Below, piece by piece: positions 47,401 to 60,700 of a DNA stretch of 64,000 bases. The stretch covers positions 21,869,175 to 21,933,174 of the forward strand of contig NC_135560.1 of the NCBI RefSeq assembly GCF_964340395.1. The letters run 5' to 3'. The stretch comes from Glandiceps talaboti (Eukaryota; Hemichordata; Enteropneusta; Spengelidae). Within the stretch, counting starts at the first letter, position 1; each line of letters starts with the position of its first letter. The notes below the pieces were generated by a model. It did no database searches and was not told where the DNA came from. It saw only the letters and a list, made by a program, of their open reading frames with translations. Both the position numbers and the translations under genes were made by a program.

Positions 47401-50400
47401 AGTACATATACACACGCCCACGCACGCACGCGCGAGTGCGCATACACACATAGTCATACGCACGTACGTACGCACGCACGCACGCACACACACACACACA
47501 CACACACGCACGCACGCACGCACACACACACGCACACACACACACACACATACATACATACATACATACATACATACATACATACATACATACATACATA
47601 CATACATACATACATACATACATACATACATACAAATGATGAAATTACACTTTTCTCCGCAGTCTTTCAGAAAACAAGAGAATAACACCTTCTCCATCAA
47701 AACCTATGGTAGGTCTGTAAGATATCCGGAATGATGCATGTGAGGATTACAAATGACGATTCTGAGCCAATTGAATGTTAGAATCGAAATTGATGTTGAC
47801 TTCCAAACTTGACTTGATTGATGAACACGTATAAACTTCTGTTTAGCTGTATTTTCTTTTAATATTTTACAGTATACACTTACTCTTACAAATGAATGTT
47901 AATATGACAAAGACATGGAATTATTAAAATTATTTGTCACTGAAGGATTAAATCGAAACTATGTTGCCATTATTATTGACTTCAACTCATTTTGGAAAAT
48001 GCCAAATTAAAACGAATGTTGCATCTGTTACTTTGCAGTACTACTATTTCAATTTCACTGACGAAGTGGACAGTGTTCGAGTCAGAGCTACATCAGGAGA
48101 CAATATCTGTGCCATCCTGTCAATTCAAGATACAAATGTGAGCAGTGTACATTTCCCCATTACTTCTATCTCATCATTAACATTTTGTGATACACACCTA
48201 GCTGAATATATTGTTATTGTAGCGTCCATATTACACCAGTGGTTTCTATATTACATGTATTAACATACGTCATAAGCATCACAGTTCATGTAAGTTAATC
48301 AATTTTTAAAAACATTGGGAAGTGACAATCGATCAATGTCTTTCCAGTTTATCGTAATATTTCGAGTGACTATATACAATATTAAGTGAATTGCATGGAT
48401 GTTGTAAACATTGCAGACACATATTAAAATTGGTGAGTTTACAGTCAATGACAAATTTTATAAATCTCCAACGTTTCTCGTAAAAAAAAATTTATCCTAC
48501 ACGTCATGTATGTTACATATGAAGATAAACATTTCTCTGGGTATAATGACTCAGATACAGTTCGAAATTTCCTGTAGTTGCTAAATTTCTAAAACTTAGT
48601 TATATCGCAAACGTACATTGTAATCAGCCACAAGGACAAGTATAGTGAACATATGTTTTACACAGGCGAAAGAACTAAGAATAGATAACAGCAATTCTGT
48701 ATATTGACTATTATATTTTCTTAATTTTAGTGTCCCGTGTTTGACTTGATTCAAACGGTAGAATTTAAGGATATTTATCAAACAATGACAAAACAAGCTG
48801 CTATTACTGTTAAGGTGAGCGAAAGAATCTTGTAGCGATCACAATGTGATGTATGAAGTGTGTATAACATGTTCACCCTATATCGGATTTGAGTCTTATG
48901 TCTGGTAAGTTGTCGTAGTGTTCCAGTGATAACTGTTCTTCATGTTTTAACATTGAAAACTGTCAAACTGTGGCACATCTAATATGGATCTGAATTTCAG
49001 AATGGAAACCGTCATCATTACTTGTTTAATAATAAAGTATATGCATTTATATAAATAAGTTAATAAAATGGGATTAGAAATAAACAATTCATCTATTAAT
49101 TGAAATTTCTTATCATTCCCATCTTCATTGATTTGTCTAGAGATACAATGCAGCCAGACGGTGTGCTTTCTAATAGTCGAATTTTCCGGTTCCAAGATGC
49201 ACTGCGCTAGAGCACGTAGCTTATGTTGTTAGATTTTGTCCTGTTTTGTCTTTATTACATTTGAAATAACATTTTCATCAGGAAATGATGGTAAAACATG
49301 TTGACCTCTTTAATTATGGGTGATTTTATAGAACAAAGACTGAACGCCATCGATGACAGAGTGGGATTTTACGGGTAAACCCAGGGTATCGTCATGTGAC
49401 AACCATCCCCCTAAGTATCGCATGCAAACGCTCTGCGCGTACAGAATACATTGTATGGAGAGACGCGCAATGCATCTTGGAACCGGCAACAGGTCTATCT
49501 ATGTATTGCTTGTCTGATAAATGTAGACTAATTTTAACATCGCGATTTTGTTATCTTGTTATTTTGTTAGGGTGAGGACACTAGATTTGACAAAGGTCAG
49601 TTCTATGTGGTGATAGTGGTGTATCCTGATAACAGTAGGTGTACTAACGATGAGAAATCAGCGCCAATAACAAACAGTAAGGGGAAAATATGTGTGTCGT
49701 TCTCTAGATGATATTTTGTCAAATAAGGAATTTTCATACGAAGATTTATGAATTTTAATGTCAATATATCTAAAAACACATTGATTGCCATGAGTATAAG
49801 GTAAATAACGATTTATATTAGATAATACAAGCAAACAACGATTCCCGTAGCAAGAGTTTAACAGGGCAAACAAACAAACAAACAAACAAACAAACAAACA
49901 AGTCTTTATTGCAGACGTTCACAGCCTACAGGGCTGTAAATTATCGACATCTCGTAAGATAACCATTGCCATGTCAGTTCCAGAGCAGAGAGTGTCAATA
50001 TATGTCATTGAGTGTGATTTATGTTCCACGTTTATTGAATACACTTTTAACTCTGTTGTCTTTATTAACAGCATCAAGTTACACGGAAAGGACAAAGACT
50101 GTGGATATTGTCGTGGAAGCAATTTTATCAAGTGAGTTTAATAATAATAATAATAATAATAATAAATTCTTATCAGCGCATTACGCAACAGCCTCAATGC
50201 GCTTTACAAAACTGACAGAAAAAAAAAAAGCAAAAAAAAAAGCGCACAAACTTGATTTGCATAGAAATCAAAACCAAAACCAAAAACTTGACGTTCACTA
50301 TTGATTACTATTAAAAGTACAGTTTAAACCTCATACGAATAATGAGATGGTGTAATTGGCAAATCATTAGATTACTCAATGGATAAAATATAACTAATGG

Positions 50401-50535
50401 TTTGCTTCAAAAGGTGGAAAGAAAATACTAATATTTTAAAGAGAATATTGCATAACATATTTTGTCTTTTTTGCTCAGTCATTCGCTCGCCTATTTGTCC
50501 GTCCGTCCACCCGCCCTGTCTATCTGTCTTTGTAT

Positions 50536-50570
<35 letters not shown>

Positions 50571-53500
50571 TCTATTTATTTATTTATTTATCTATTTATT
50601 TATTTATCTGCCTGTCTGTCTGTATGTATGTATGTATGTATGTATGTATGTATGTATGTATGTATGTATGTATGTATGTATGTATGTATGTATGTATGTA
50701 TGGCTGTATGTCTGTCTATGTGTAAGTATGTATGTATGTATGTATGTATGTATGTGTGTATGTATGTATGTGTGCATGTATGTATGTATGTATGTATGTA
50801 TGTATGTATGTATGTATGTATGTATGGCTGTATGTCTGTCTATGTGTAAGTATGTATGTATGTATGTATGTATGTATGTGTGTATGTATGTATGTATGTA
50901 TGTATGTATGTATGTATGTATGTATGTATGTATGTATGTATGTATGTATGTATGTATGTATGTATGTATGTATGTATGTATGTATGTATGTATGTATGTC
51001 ACTCCTACGATTGCGTCTATCTAAATGATGTGATTATATATATCAAAGTTTCCATTATAACTTTTCGTTACCATTACCAGTAAGTCATTACAATTTTGAG
51101 TACCATTTTCAATCTCCTATATTTGTTTCACACTCATTACAGGAAACCAATACTGGAAGGCACTTCTCCCAGTCCTGTTATTTTTCATATCATTTTATAT
51201 CGTGTTTGTTATTGTCGCTGTGGTACAAAAGTTTAGGTATGTAGTATTCATTTTGACCATGAACGTTTATTTCATATTTTTTGCAGAACTGAAATCTAAT
51301 ACTCTCCGAAGCCATAAAAATGTAGGCCTAATATGTCAAAACTATTATAGACGAGAAAACTCTAGTGTAGACATACAAATAGAATCATTCTTGTGATACA
51401 AATTTATAATTATTTGATCGCTCGATTAATTCAAAGATAAACTGATGATTATGCAAGTGACAATGGTCACTTCCAAAAATAAATGCTCATTTATGAAACA
51501 TTATGTTGAGGATAGGTAACCGTTGATTTCTCAGAAAATTGACGTTGTCAACTTTACGCAATTAAAATTGATCCATACGTGAACTTGAAGTTGAAGTCGT
51601 TGAACTTTGACACCTGTCAGGTCCAATTGATTAATTTTATGTCAGCATAATAATGTAATACTCGTAACTCAGACTTTCACACTTTTGCGATAAAATAGAA
51701 GGGAGGTGCACCTTTAATTCGTTTTCATTCTTGGCTTCATCTTTCAGAAAAAGCGAGGCTTCCGATGTGAGTGATGGTAGTCAAAGAGAAACTGGTAATG
51801 TTAGGGAGGATCATACAATGTCGCACAATCTCAACAAACAAATATCGTTCGTTTAGGTCAAAAACCCCTCCCCCTCCCCCTAAACCGTGACGTTCACAAG
51901 TGCGACATCAAACATTTGTATATGATGTAAGCTATGATGAAAACTGTAGCAGTCACACCACTACGATCAATGTAATGTAAAACATGAGTGTAAACACATT
52001 AAAATACTACCAAAAACTCCGCACCATATCTCGCGTGCATTAGATGTAAATTTTTTATCAACTTATCAACATCTCAGTTGTAAATACAAAAGCTGTTATC
52101 ATTGATGGAGTGAAAGTTTTCCGTCGAAATTTGGTTAGAAGTGCGAAAATGAAGTTAATTAATCGCATTTACGCCAGACTCCCCCCCCCCTCCTAAACGA
52201 ACGAAGTTCACTTATTGAGCTTGTGTGACATTGTGCAATCGTCCCTTATAACGTCAATGACATAAAGCCTTCTCCCAATACAAACTATAAGTAAAAACAC
52301 CCGTGAAAATATGAGTTGATCAGAGAACATTCGAGGAGTATTTTCTACGCACCGAGTTATCATTTGTACATATATACCACGTAGAAAGGTTGGTGCACAG
52401 TCACATTTAAACTCAGTCACATTTATTTAGGTATCTTCATGTGTTTCCGTTCAAACACACGGAATAGAGTTATGGAATTTCTTCAGATGTTAGATGATAT
52501 ATTCTATCACCTTTTAAAGCATTAGTATAATGTATATCACATTGTTATTTCAGATACTAATGAGAACGAGGTCACCATTGTGGAAGGTGGGTCGTCTCCG
52601 ACTCTACAACATAAGGTATGAAATTAGTAACTATCCTTATATAGTACATGGTGTTGTCAATCATTTATGAATTGGATTGGTGATAATTTTATGGCACACG
52701 TGTGAACTCACTGTATATTTCATGTCATTATATATTAGGAAGGTCGGGCACTATCCTTTGTAACATAATCATAAAGGGATACCATCTCCTAGTACGCAGT
52801 CGCAGGATTTTGTTTACTCAAGTTACCTTAACACCTCAAGATGAGCAGAGTTTATCTATGTGAAGTGAAACTCTCCGTTCACTGAAATACATTAATATGT
52901 ACATACTTATCTGTTTGAAGTTAACCTTTCAAGTGTATTTCGTTTTCACAGACATTCCTGGTTGACCTTACGACAAAAGATCGGGCAACGTTAACAAAGA
53001 AGTATAGATTATATTCGTGGAATTTGCTACCGATTGCCATCTTGTATTCGTTGCCTGTTATCCAATTAGTGCTAACACACCAAAATGTAAGTCTCCAGTC
53101 AACTAGACTATTTCAGTTAGGCTTATTTACATACTGCACACATCACAAATACCATTCGGAATAGGTTTATTTATCGACTAACCTTAAGTTCCTGGATAAA
53201 TTGTCCGGACATGTTTAAGGAAAGTGGTGATCAGTGTAGACTTGGATCCATACTTTTGACGATACAACCATTCTGCAAAATAACTGCAGCTGTTCTTCAA
53301 CTCACGTGAATCCAACTGCCTTCAGTAATGTTGGCACACACATCTGTCTTTGGATCCTTGAAGGTCGTACTGTGATTTACAGTTAATGTTTGTATCCAAA
53401 GTATCGACATCTCTCTTGTTCACTGGAACAAGGAAAAGCTTTCTTTGGTCACTATCTGTTCATACACAACCAAAGACGCCGTGTCCGGTCTACCCTTTTC

Positions 53501-54641
53501 CCATGGTTATATTTCCGGGGTTTTTTATTGTCTATTTCGACGATCTTCCTTTTCCACCAAGATGGTCACCGTATTGATCGTGCACAATTCCCTGCCGAAA
53601 CTATACCAGTCAACAGCTGAATGTTCGCTGGTACCTCTAGTTGCATAGTCTTAAATTGAAGCAACGCCAGTAGGCCTAAGTTATTGATAAAATGTCCTAC
53701 CAACTTTGAATCTTCGAACCAAACTCCTACTCGCAGTCCATTCCTACTAGTACTACGGCAAGGCCGTGCACATCTAAATACTAACCCGTCATTTGTCACT
53801 GCGGAACCATCTTTACACCATGGTCTTCTTTACCACGTACTTACTATATGTACGTTCAGAGTAAAGTAAATTCCGCCACACACACTCACCAGTGAGACAC
53901 ATCTCTGTTTCGAACCAGCCATTCGTGCGTGGTAATTTTTGGGGTCCTTCAAGTCCTTACTGTTTGTCAGTGATAATGTGTGGGCACACTTCACCATCCT
54001 CATAGCAATGCCCAAATGTATTCATCAGTCACTCACCTGTAAATTTCTTAATTACGCAATGCCTTCTTTTCATATTGAAATACACTTATCTTAGTCATTG
54101 TTTCATGTAGTACAGTTAGCAACAAAATAAATCTTACAATATGTCTGGCTGTTGCCATCATATCATGACTTATGGTCTAGTGGTGAAGACTATGGTGTAG
54201 GGACTGAATAGACCAGGGTTCGCATCCAGAGTAGGTTTAATTTTAAGGCCAAAAATAGTGTGATTCCGATTACTCTCAATTTTAGAATAAAGGTAGGTAG
54301 GTAGATTTTTTATTTTATTTTTGTTTCATGTGAGAGAGTCTAGTTCAGCTAGTTATGTTTTCCTTTGTTTTCCATATGGTCTTTGTGTTATTGGTTTCTT
54401 CCCATCAGATGTACATCCATTACAGATTAGAAGACTTAGAACAGTTTTATATTGTCTTATTAATTTGATGTCAGTTTCCGCGTCCACTATCTCGCCAGCC
54501 TTCACATTTTTATTATATTTTTTCTAGAATACGTAAAAAAGCTTAGGGTCGGCAGTGAAAACTAGGTGGGTCGGGTAATCGTAACCAAACAATTTTTGTA
54601 TGCCTAACGTATTTCTCTCTTACAGAGGCGAGGTACAGACA

Positions 54642-54712
<71 letters not shown>

Positions 54713-57700
54713 TGAGAGAGAACAGGGAGAGAGGGTAGCTGAGCTAGAGACGTTGCATGAGTGAGCGAGCGAGTGAGTGGGTGGATAGGTTGTTTTACCT
54801 AAAACAATACCAATCCCCTTATAAATAAAATAGGAACATTAAAAACAATTGTTATCGTTTGGAAGACTGGATCCAGCGTCCTTCTGATGCACCGATGTGT
54901 GTACAAGTTCTTTTATTTAACAGGGCCCATAGGGTATATGACTCAATGAGTTGAGTTTGAGTTTAGATATAGTACAGGTGAGACGTGTTATTTCTGACTG
55001 TATACATTGCTGTGATCTACATAGAGATGTGTGTTCAAGTTCTGTTACAGGGCCTGTACATTCGGTGAGATTTCAGGATTGAATTTATGGATATAACGTG
55101 TAACTGATGATCTGTTGGTTGGTTGGTTGGTTGGTTGGTTGGTTGGTTGGTTGGTTGGTATGCATACGGGTGCGTAATTTCTGAGAATATCTCACAAACG
55201 GGTTATTATATTAGTGTGTTACGTGTTTATGCCATTATGTTAAAATCAAACATGTGGATATACTTGTGCACACATCTATGCATACAGTCTTGTACACACG
55301 AGTAATGTCATACATGTATATAAAAAAGACAGACTGTGACATGGCTGCATATACTGTACATCTATGTATCAGCAAGGTACCCAAAGCAATGTAGACAGAA
55401 ATGTAGTCACACCACTGTTGCCAGGCCCGTGGCTACCTGGCAGTTTTGATACAACCCTGTGCCATCTCTGCTAACACAGATCTGTATCACAGGAATGTTA
55501 CAGGGTCTGCACAAGACCTGTTACAGGGGCGAAATTGTATTGTGTTACAGTACTGTACTAGACTGTCTGAGAATCGCGACTCAGAAAACTATCGCTCTTA
55601 GATTGTTAATGCAACCGTCTTCCAGCTCCTTCCCTCCCTCCCAAACCATATATTTCACAAGGCAAATTATATTCTCACGACTTACAATTCTGAATTCAGT
55701 ATATGATATGCATTTCAAAAGAGGCAGTTAATAAATATTGGTACTTTACCAATTTTGGAAACTCTGAGACTTACCAGGTTTCAGTTGATTTGACTTGAAG
55801 AAGTCTGGTATATACTGCCTTGTTGTTCCCGTAATTCTTTCTGTAGTTGACGATCAGTTCACTAGTCTCATTTCGTCTACACCTACGGACTGAGCGGAAG
55901 CGTTACTAACGATGAGGGGGGGGGGGGGCTTTGCACGGCACCCTTGCTGTGACATCGCTGGATTGGGTATACCGTCCCGTATTTGGCGACACGAAAAGTC
56001 CCCGTCACTCTGCTGATCAGGCTGTTCTCTAAGGGCTTGGAATTCCCTCCTGAGTCCTTGAAATTCTCGTAGGAATTCGTTGGCTGGTTCTTCAGAATCT
56101 GACTGCGGGGCGGTTGATCGTTGAGTCTTCTGCCAGTCTTCCCGCTAAATGGGCGCCGGTCTTTCCTCTGGTCTTAGAAGCCATGACGGACAGCATCGGC
56201 TCCAAAATATGGTGTGGTCGACTTAGGTAGATATACTAACTCTGTACTGGTTAAAGTTTCGCAAGAAAACCAACCCTAGTGGGTTAAAATTTCACGAATT
56301 AATAAGAGTTCAATTCACCCACTGTTACGCGTACTATAGGTTGAAAGTTTGAGAGTGGACCCCTTTAATAGCTTACGTAATTAATTCCTTAGAGGGCGCC
56401 CTCTTATAATGAATGCTCCTCTCAAAGGCACACATTAAACTTGATTTATCTTTGAAGGAATTCAACAAAACTGGTAATCAAGATATCTGCTACTTCAACT
56501 TTCTCTGCGCTAATCCTCTAGGTGGTCTCAGGTAGGTGTCACTATAAAACATCATAAACTCTAATAGAACAACTAAAAATAACCTAAATGAAGAGATTTC
56601 AATCATTTGATGGATTTTGTATGAAGCGATAACACAACTAGTCATATGCATGTTAATGTATTTTTACCGTGGTTCGTTACAAATACCCGTAAAGTACATG
56701 GTATTGTTCTCTACAATGCATACATAATCAACGGTAAAAGTAACAATTGATTCTTTTGCATTATGTCAATATGATTTAAAAGTCATTAAATATTTCTTTT
56801 TAACATTAACAATAAACAATAAATGAGATATCCAGCCATCTTATTGTATCTTATAATCCAAAGACCCTTTAACTTGTTACTGCAGACAGATTAGATATAG
56901 ATATGAATTCCACTGTATAATATCTGGGTTCATTTTACTCTACTTGCAGTGCTTTTAATAACGTCATCAGTAATATGGGGTATGTTCTACTTGGTATTCT
57001 ATTTCTGATTATTGTATGGAGAGAAGATTATCTACTTAGTCGAAAACTGAACAATAAATACTTCTACGAAGAGGTAACTACAAATGACAGTATGTATATA
57101 GATGTGTAGTTTGAGTCAGAGTATGGTATATTGGTTTAAGAACTTGTTCAGTTGATGTGCAAGCAGTGGCATGATGTTATTAGACTGCTTCAGAGACAAT
57201 ATTTCTTAGCTTAGTTAATACTGATAACGTAAGACGTTAAATACATACTGAGATATATGTATATCTCCATTTTGGATGACTAAATGGCAACATTATAGTA
57301 TTTATGTTTGAAGTGACATTATCACCAGTCCACTGGGCTGGATGGTTACCCATCCTATTTATTTTTCACAGAATATAACTTTTTTAGGTGTACCTCATGT
57401 CACTTTACTAGATAAATTACTTATTTACGCCATATTTAGAAAATAGCTTAATGTTCTCTTCGTGTGCAAAAGTAGAGACTATATTGAGTGGACTGTCATC
57501 TAACCAGCATTTAGGTGTCAGAAGACTAATCAAATAAAGGCCTTTGTATTATATTACCACCTTAATGTTATATATACTTAGTTTGTAGACCGCTCATTGC
57601 ATAGGACTCCCTATATTTGATTACATGTACCTCCCAAAATACACTGCTATGTTTAGAACTGTTGATATTAGTGATAACTTCCATGTACCTATCACAGAAG

Positions 57701-60700
57701 TGCTTGTTCACCATCGTTATACAATAAAATGTTTATTTTCATTATGAGAGAATACTTTTCAGATTTTACTCTAGATTAGTTCCTTTCATTATCTCTGTTT
57801 TAGGGGTTTGGTGTACCAAAACATTTTGGACTTTTTTATGCTATTGGTATAGCATTGTTAATGGAGGGCATTTTCAGTGGATGCTATCATGTCTGTCCCA
57901 CCTATCCTAATTACCAATTCGGTAGGTCTACATTCTTGGCATTATGAAACTTTAGAAAAGCCACATGTCTTACCAAAATAACACAACGCATTGGAGTCAA
58001 TAGACTGTAAGATACGTCGTGTCGTTCCGCCCTCACCGGCCTCCTCTCGCCTCTGGGAGGAGTTGACCGATGTGTGAGGGTGCCCCGTCAGGGCGTACCT
58101 TACAGACTATGGCGTCAATAGCAGCAATTATGAACTATACATGGTGCCTTAGATTCTCTAGCTGATGTCCTCTTCCAACGCTTGTCAAATAAAAATGGCT
58201 ATTAGAAGCAGAGTAGAACACTTACTGCCCATAGGCTATGAAAGTGTAATTTGTCAGGTTGAAGTGTAATAGCATATCAAATTTCTAGTGATTTGTACCG
58301 CTACTGGCAGTATACTGTTATGGTTTGTGTACACCCGGATGAATCGTTAACTTATATGCGGAACACGTGACATTCCGTAACGCCCAAGTTATTTTTTTTA
58401 TAATTTGAGAATTTGAATATGGTTAGAATGTGTAGATACCCTCAAAGTAAGTATTCTCCTGCCATTCATATGAATGCGGGAGATATATATGTCCAGCACA
58501 ACTCACAATAAAATGAGGTCGGGTAGTTTCTATCACATGTTCATTTTGTTTTCTTTTTCCTCCAGATACTTCGTTTATGTACACAATATGTGGTCTTCTG
58601 TTGTTGAAAATGTATCAAACCAGACACCCGGACATCCTTGCAAATGCGCACGTTTCTTACCTTTGTTTAGCTGTCGTCATTTGCATAGCGTTGCTAGGAA
58701 TGGTGAGTATGTATCTACACTTGGTTACTATGTTCCTGTCAATACTGCACTGGAACATCAAAATACTTAGTGACGTTTAACTAAATATGGCGCTGATTTT
58801 ACAATGTCTTATGTAAATTTAATGTACATGGTGATTTTGTATTGACAGATTATTTTCAATTATAATAAAAATGATGTTATAATGAATTATATTTGATTAA
58901 ATGTTGTTATGCTGCCTTGCGTATTTCAAGAAAGTATTGTCAATTAACCTGAGCTCTGACGGCTACATCACTATATGATGTTGATAGATTCACAGAAGCT
59001 ACGATTTTGTCAGCAAGTGCTTGTACTTTCAACATTTGACCGACACCAACACACGTATGCTGCGAGGAGAAATAACTCATCTTGGCTTCAAATAATCTTA
59101 GTTACGTACGTACAACATAACATGACATTTGTGTGACTTAACAATTTTCTTTAAAATTTCATCTTTGTGTAAAACATCAAACGGTCTGCGGTAAAACCAT
59201 AGACCCTCCACCCACGAGGGTCTATAGTAAAACGTACGAAGCAGTTACAGAATTTTGTACTTGAAATCGCAAATGTGTCTTTAGTATGTAAACTATAAAA
59301 GTCGGTGTTTTTATTCTCAGGTGACTGGTACTCTGTTATTCTGGATTTTGTTTGGAGTGTTATATATCTTTATTTGCTGTTTTCTAAGTTTTCAAATATA
59401 CTTCATGTGGAGGATAGGTAAGCCAAACACCTTAAAAGGCTATTAAGCTTAAGGTTGGAATAGAGGAAGTATAGATTCAAATTGTCTTACTATATCTGTT
59501 GAAGTATAGGCACCACAATAAGTATACACCCTTTCTTACTATACGTTTTGTAAACTGTAATCCTGTTAATTACCTATTATATTCCTCTAAGAATTCCTTC
59601 GAACTTTTCAAGTGTAAAGATAATGGAAGGCATAAGCTTTACAATCTGTAAAGTGTTTACATAGGACAAATTAAGAATGCAACAGGGTTTAACTCTAGAT
59701 TAAGCCAACGGACACTTTCGAATAGGGAACTTGCAAACCCGCCATGTTGAATGTTGCATCATGGGAAATGTGATAATAAATACTAATCAATTAGCATTGC
59801 AAACAATATTGTTACATTGTTTATAACCAGGAATGATCAATTCATGGTCACCCTGATCTTTGTGGGAGGTTAATTTTATCAGTAGCTCCAGATTTGGTAT
59901 TACGATAACCACAGATAATCCCATAGTCCTTTGCGTCTGAGCATGCTCAGTTTAGATTGCAAGTTCCCTATTCAATCAGAACAACTTTGAGGAACTGTGT
60001 GGAGTTGGAGGATGTCGTGATGAACATGAATTGTAATGAGGCGTTTTTAATGACATGTTCTTCCTATAATTAATTTATGAATTTCTTTTCTTTTCGACCT
60101 CTGGCAAAATAAATAAATATTATGACAGTCTTTACTCTAAACTGACAAACACACTTCGATTCCTGTTAACGTGTTATCTCTTGTCAAATTCCCAAGAATA
60201 CTCCATAACCCCGTGTTTCCCCTTTTACCTCTTTTTGTCGCAGATAGTAAGTATCACAAGAGAGTATGGTCAGTCATGAAACGTGAATGGTGGCAACATA
60301 CAAAACCAAAATATACTGTAAGTCAAATAGATCAATGTTTGTTCTCTGTACTTATAGATTGAAGAAAGTGACAAATCGTTTGACCTTTCCTATGTTTACC
60401 CAATAATGTAGAGATAAAATCTTGTTTCACGCCAACCTTCATCATAGCTCTTAAGACTGATTGTGATATCTTGCCTCGAAGAAAGATTTCCGTCACATAA
60501 TTACTCATATATCACAATTCCTCCCCCCCCCCCCGAAAGTTCTCAAATCCTATTTTGTATGAGGAGAAACCAACAATGGAAGCGAATTTCAAGATTAATT
60601 GCACGAAAACATTAAATCATTCATTCTTAAATATCGAAATTGGATTTAGAAAAGAGAGTTTTTTAGTGAGGAGTTCAAATTTATCTTATTTTCAAGTGAT

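Noticed and set aside
53386-53869. Cluster of overlapping 60-77-codon frames in gene B intron 12
   Set aside because: No family resemblance in any frame and no conserved counterpart in gene A intron 12.
54170-54240. Functional tRNA gene
   Set aside because: A and B boxes are present, but the acceptor and anticodon stems do not pair.
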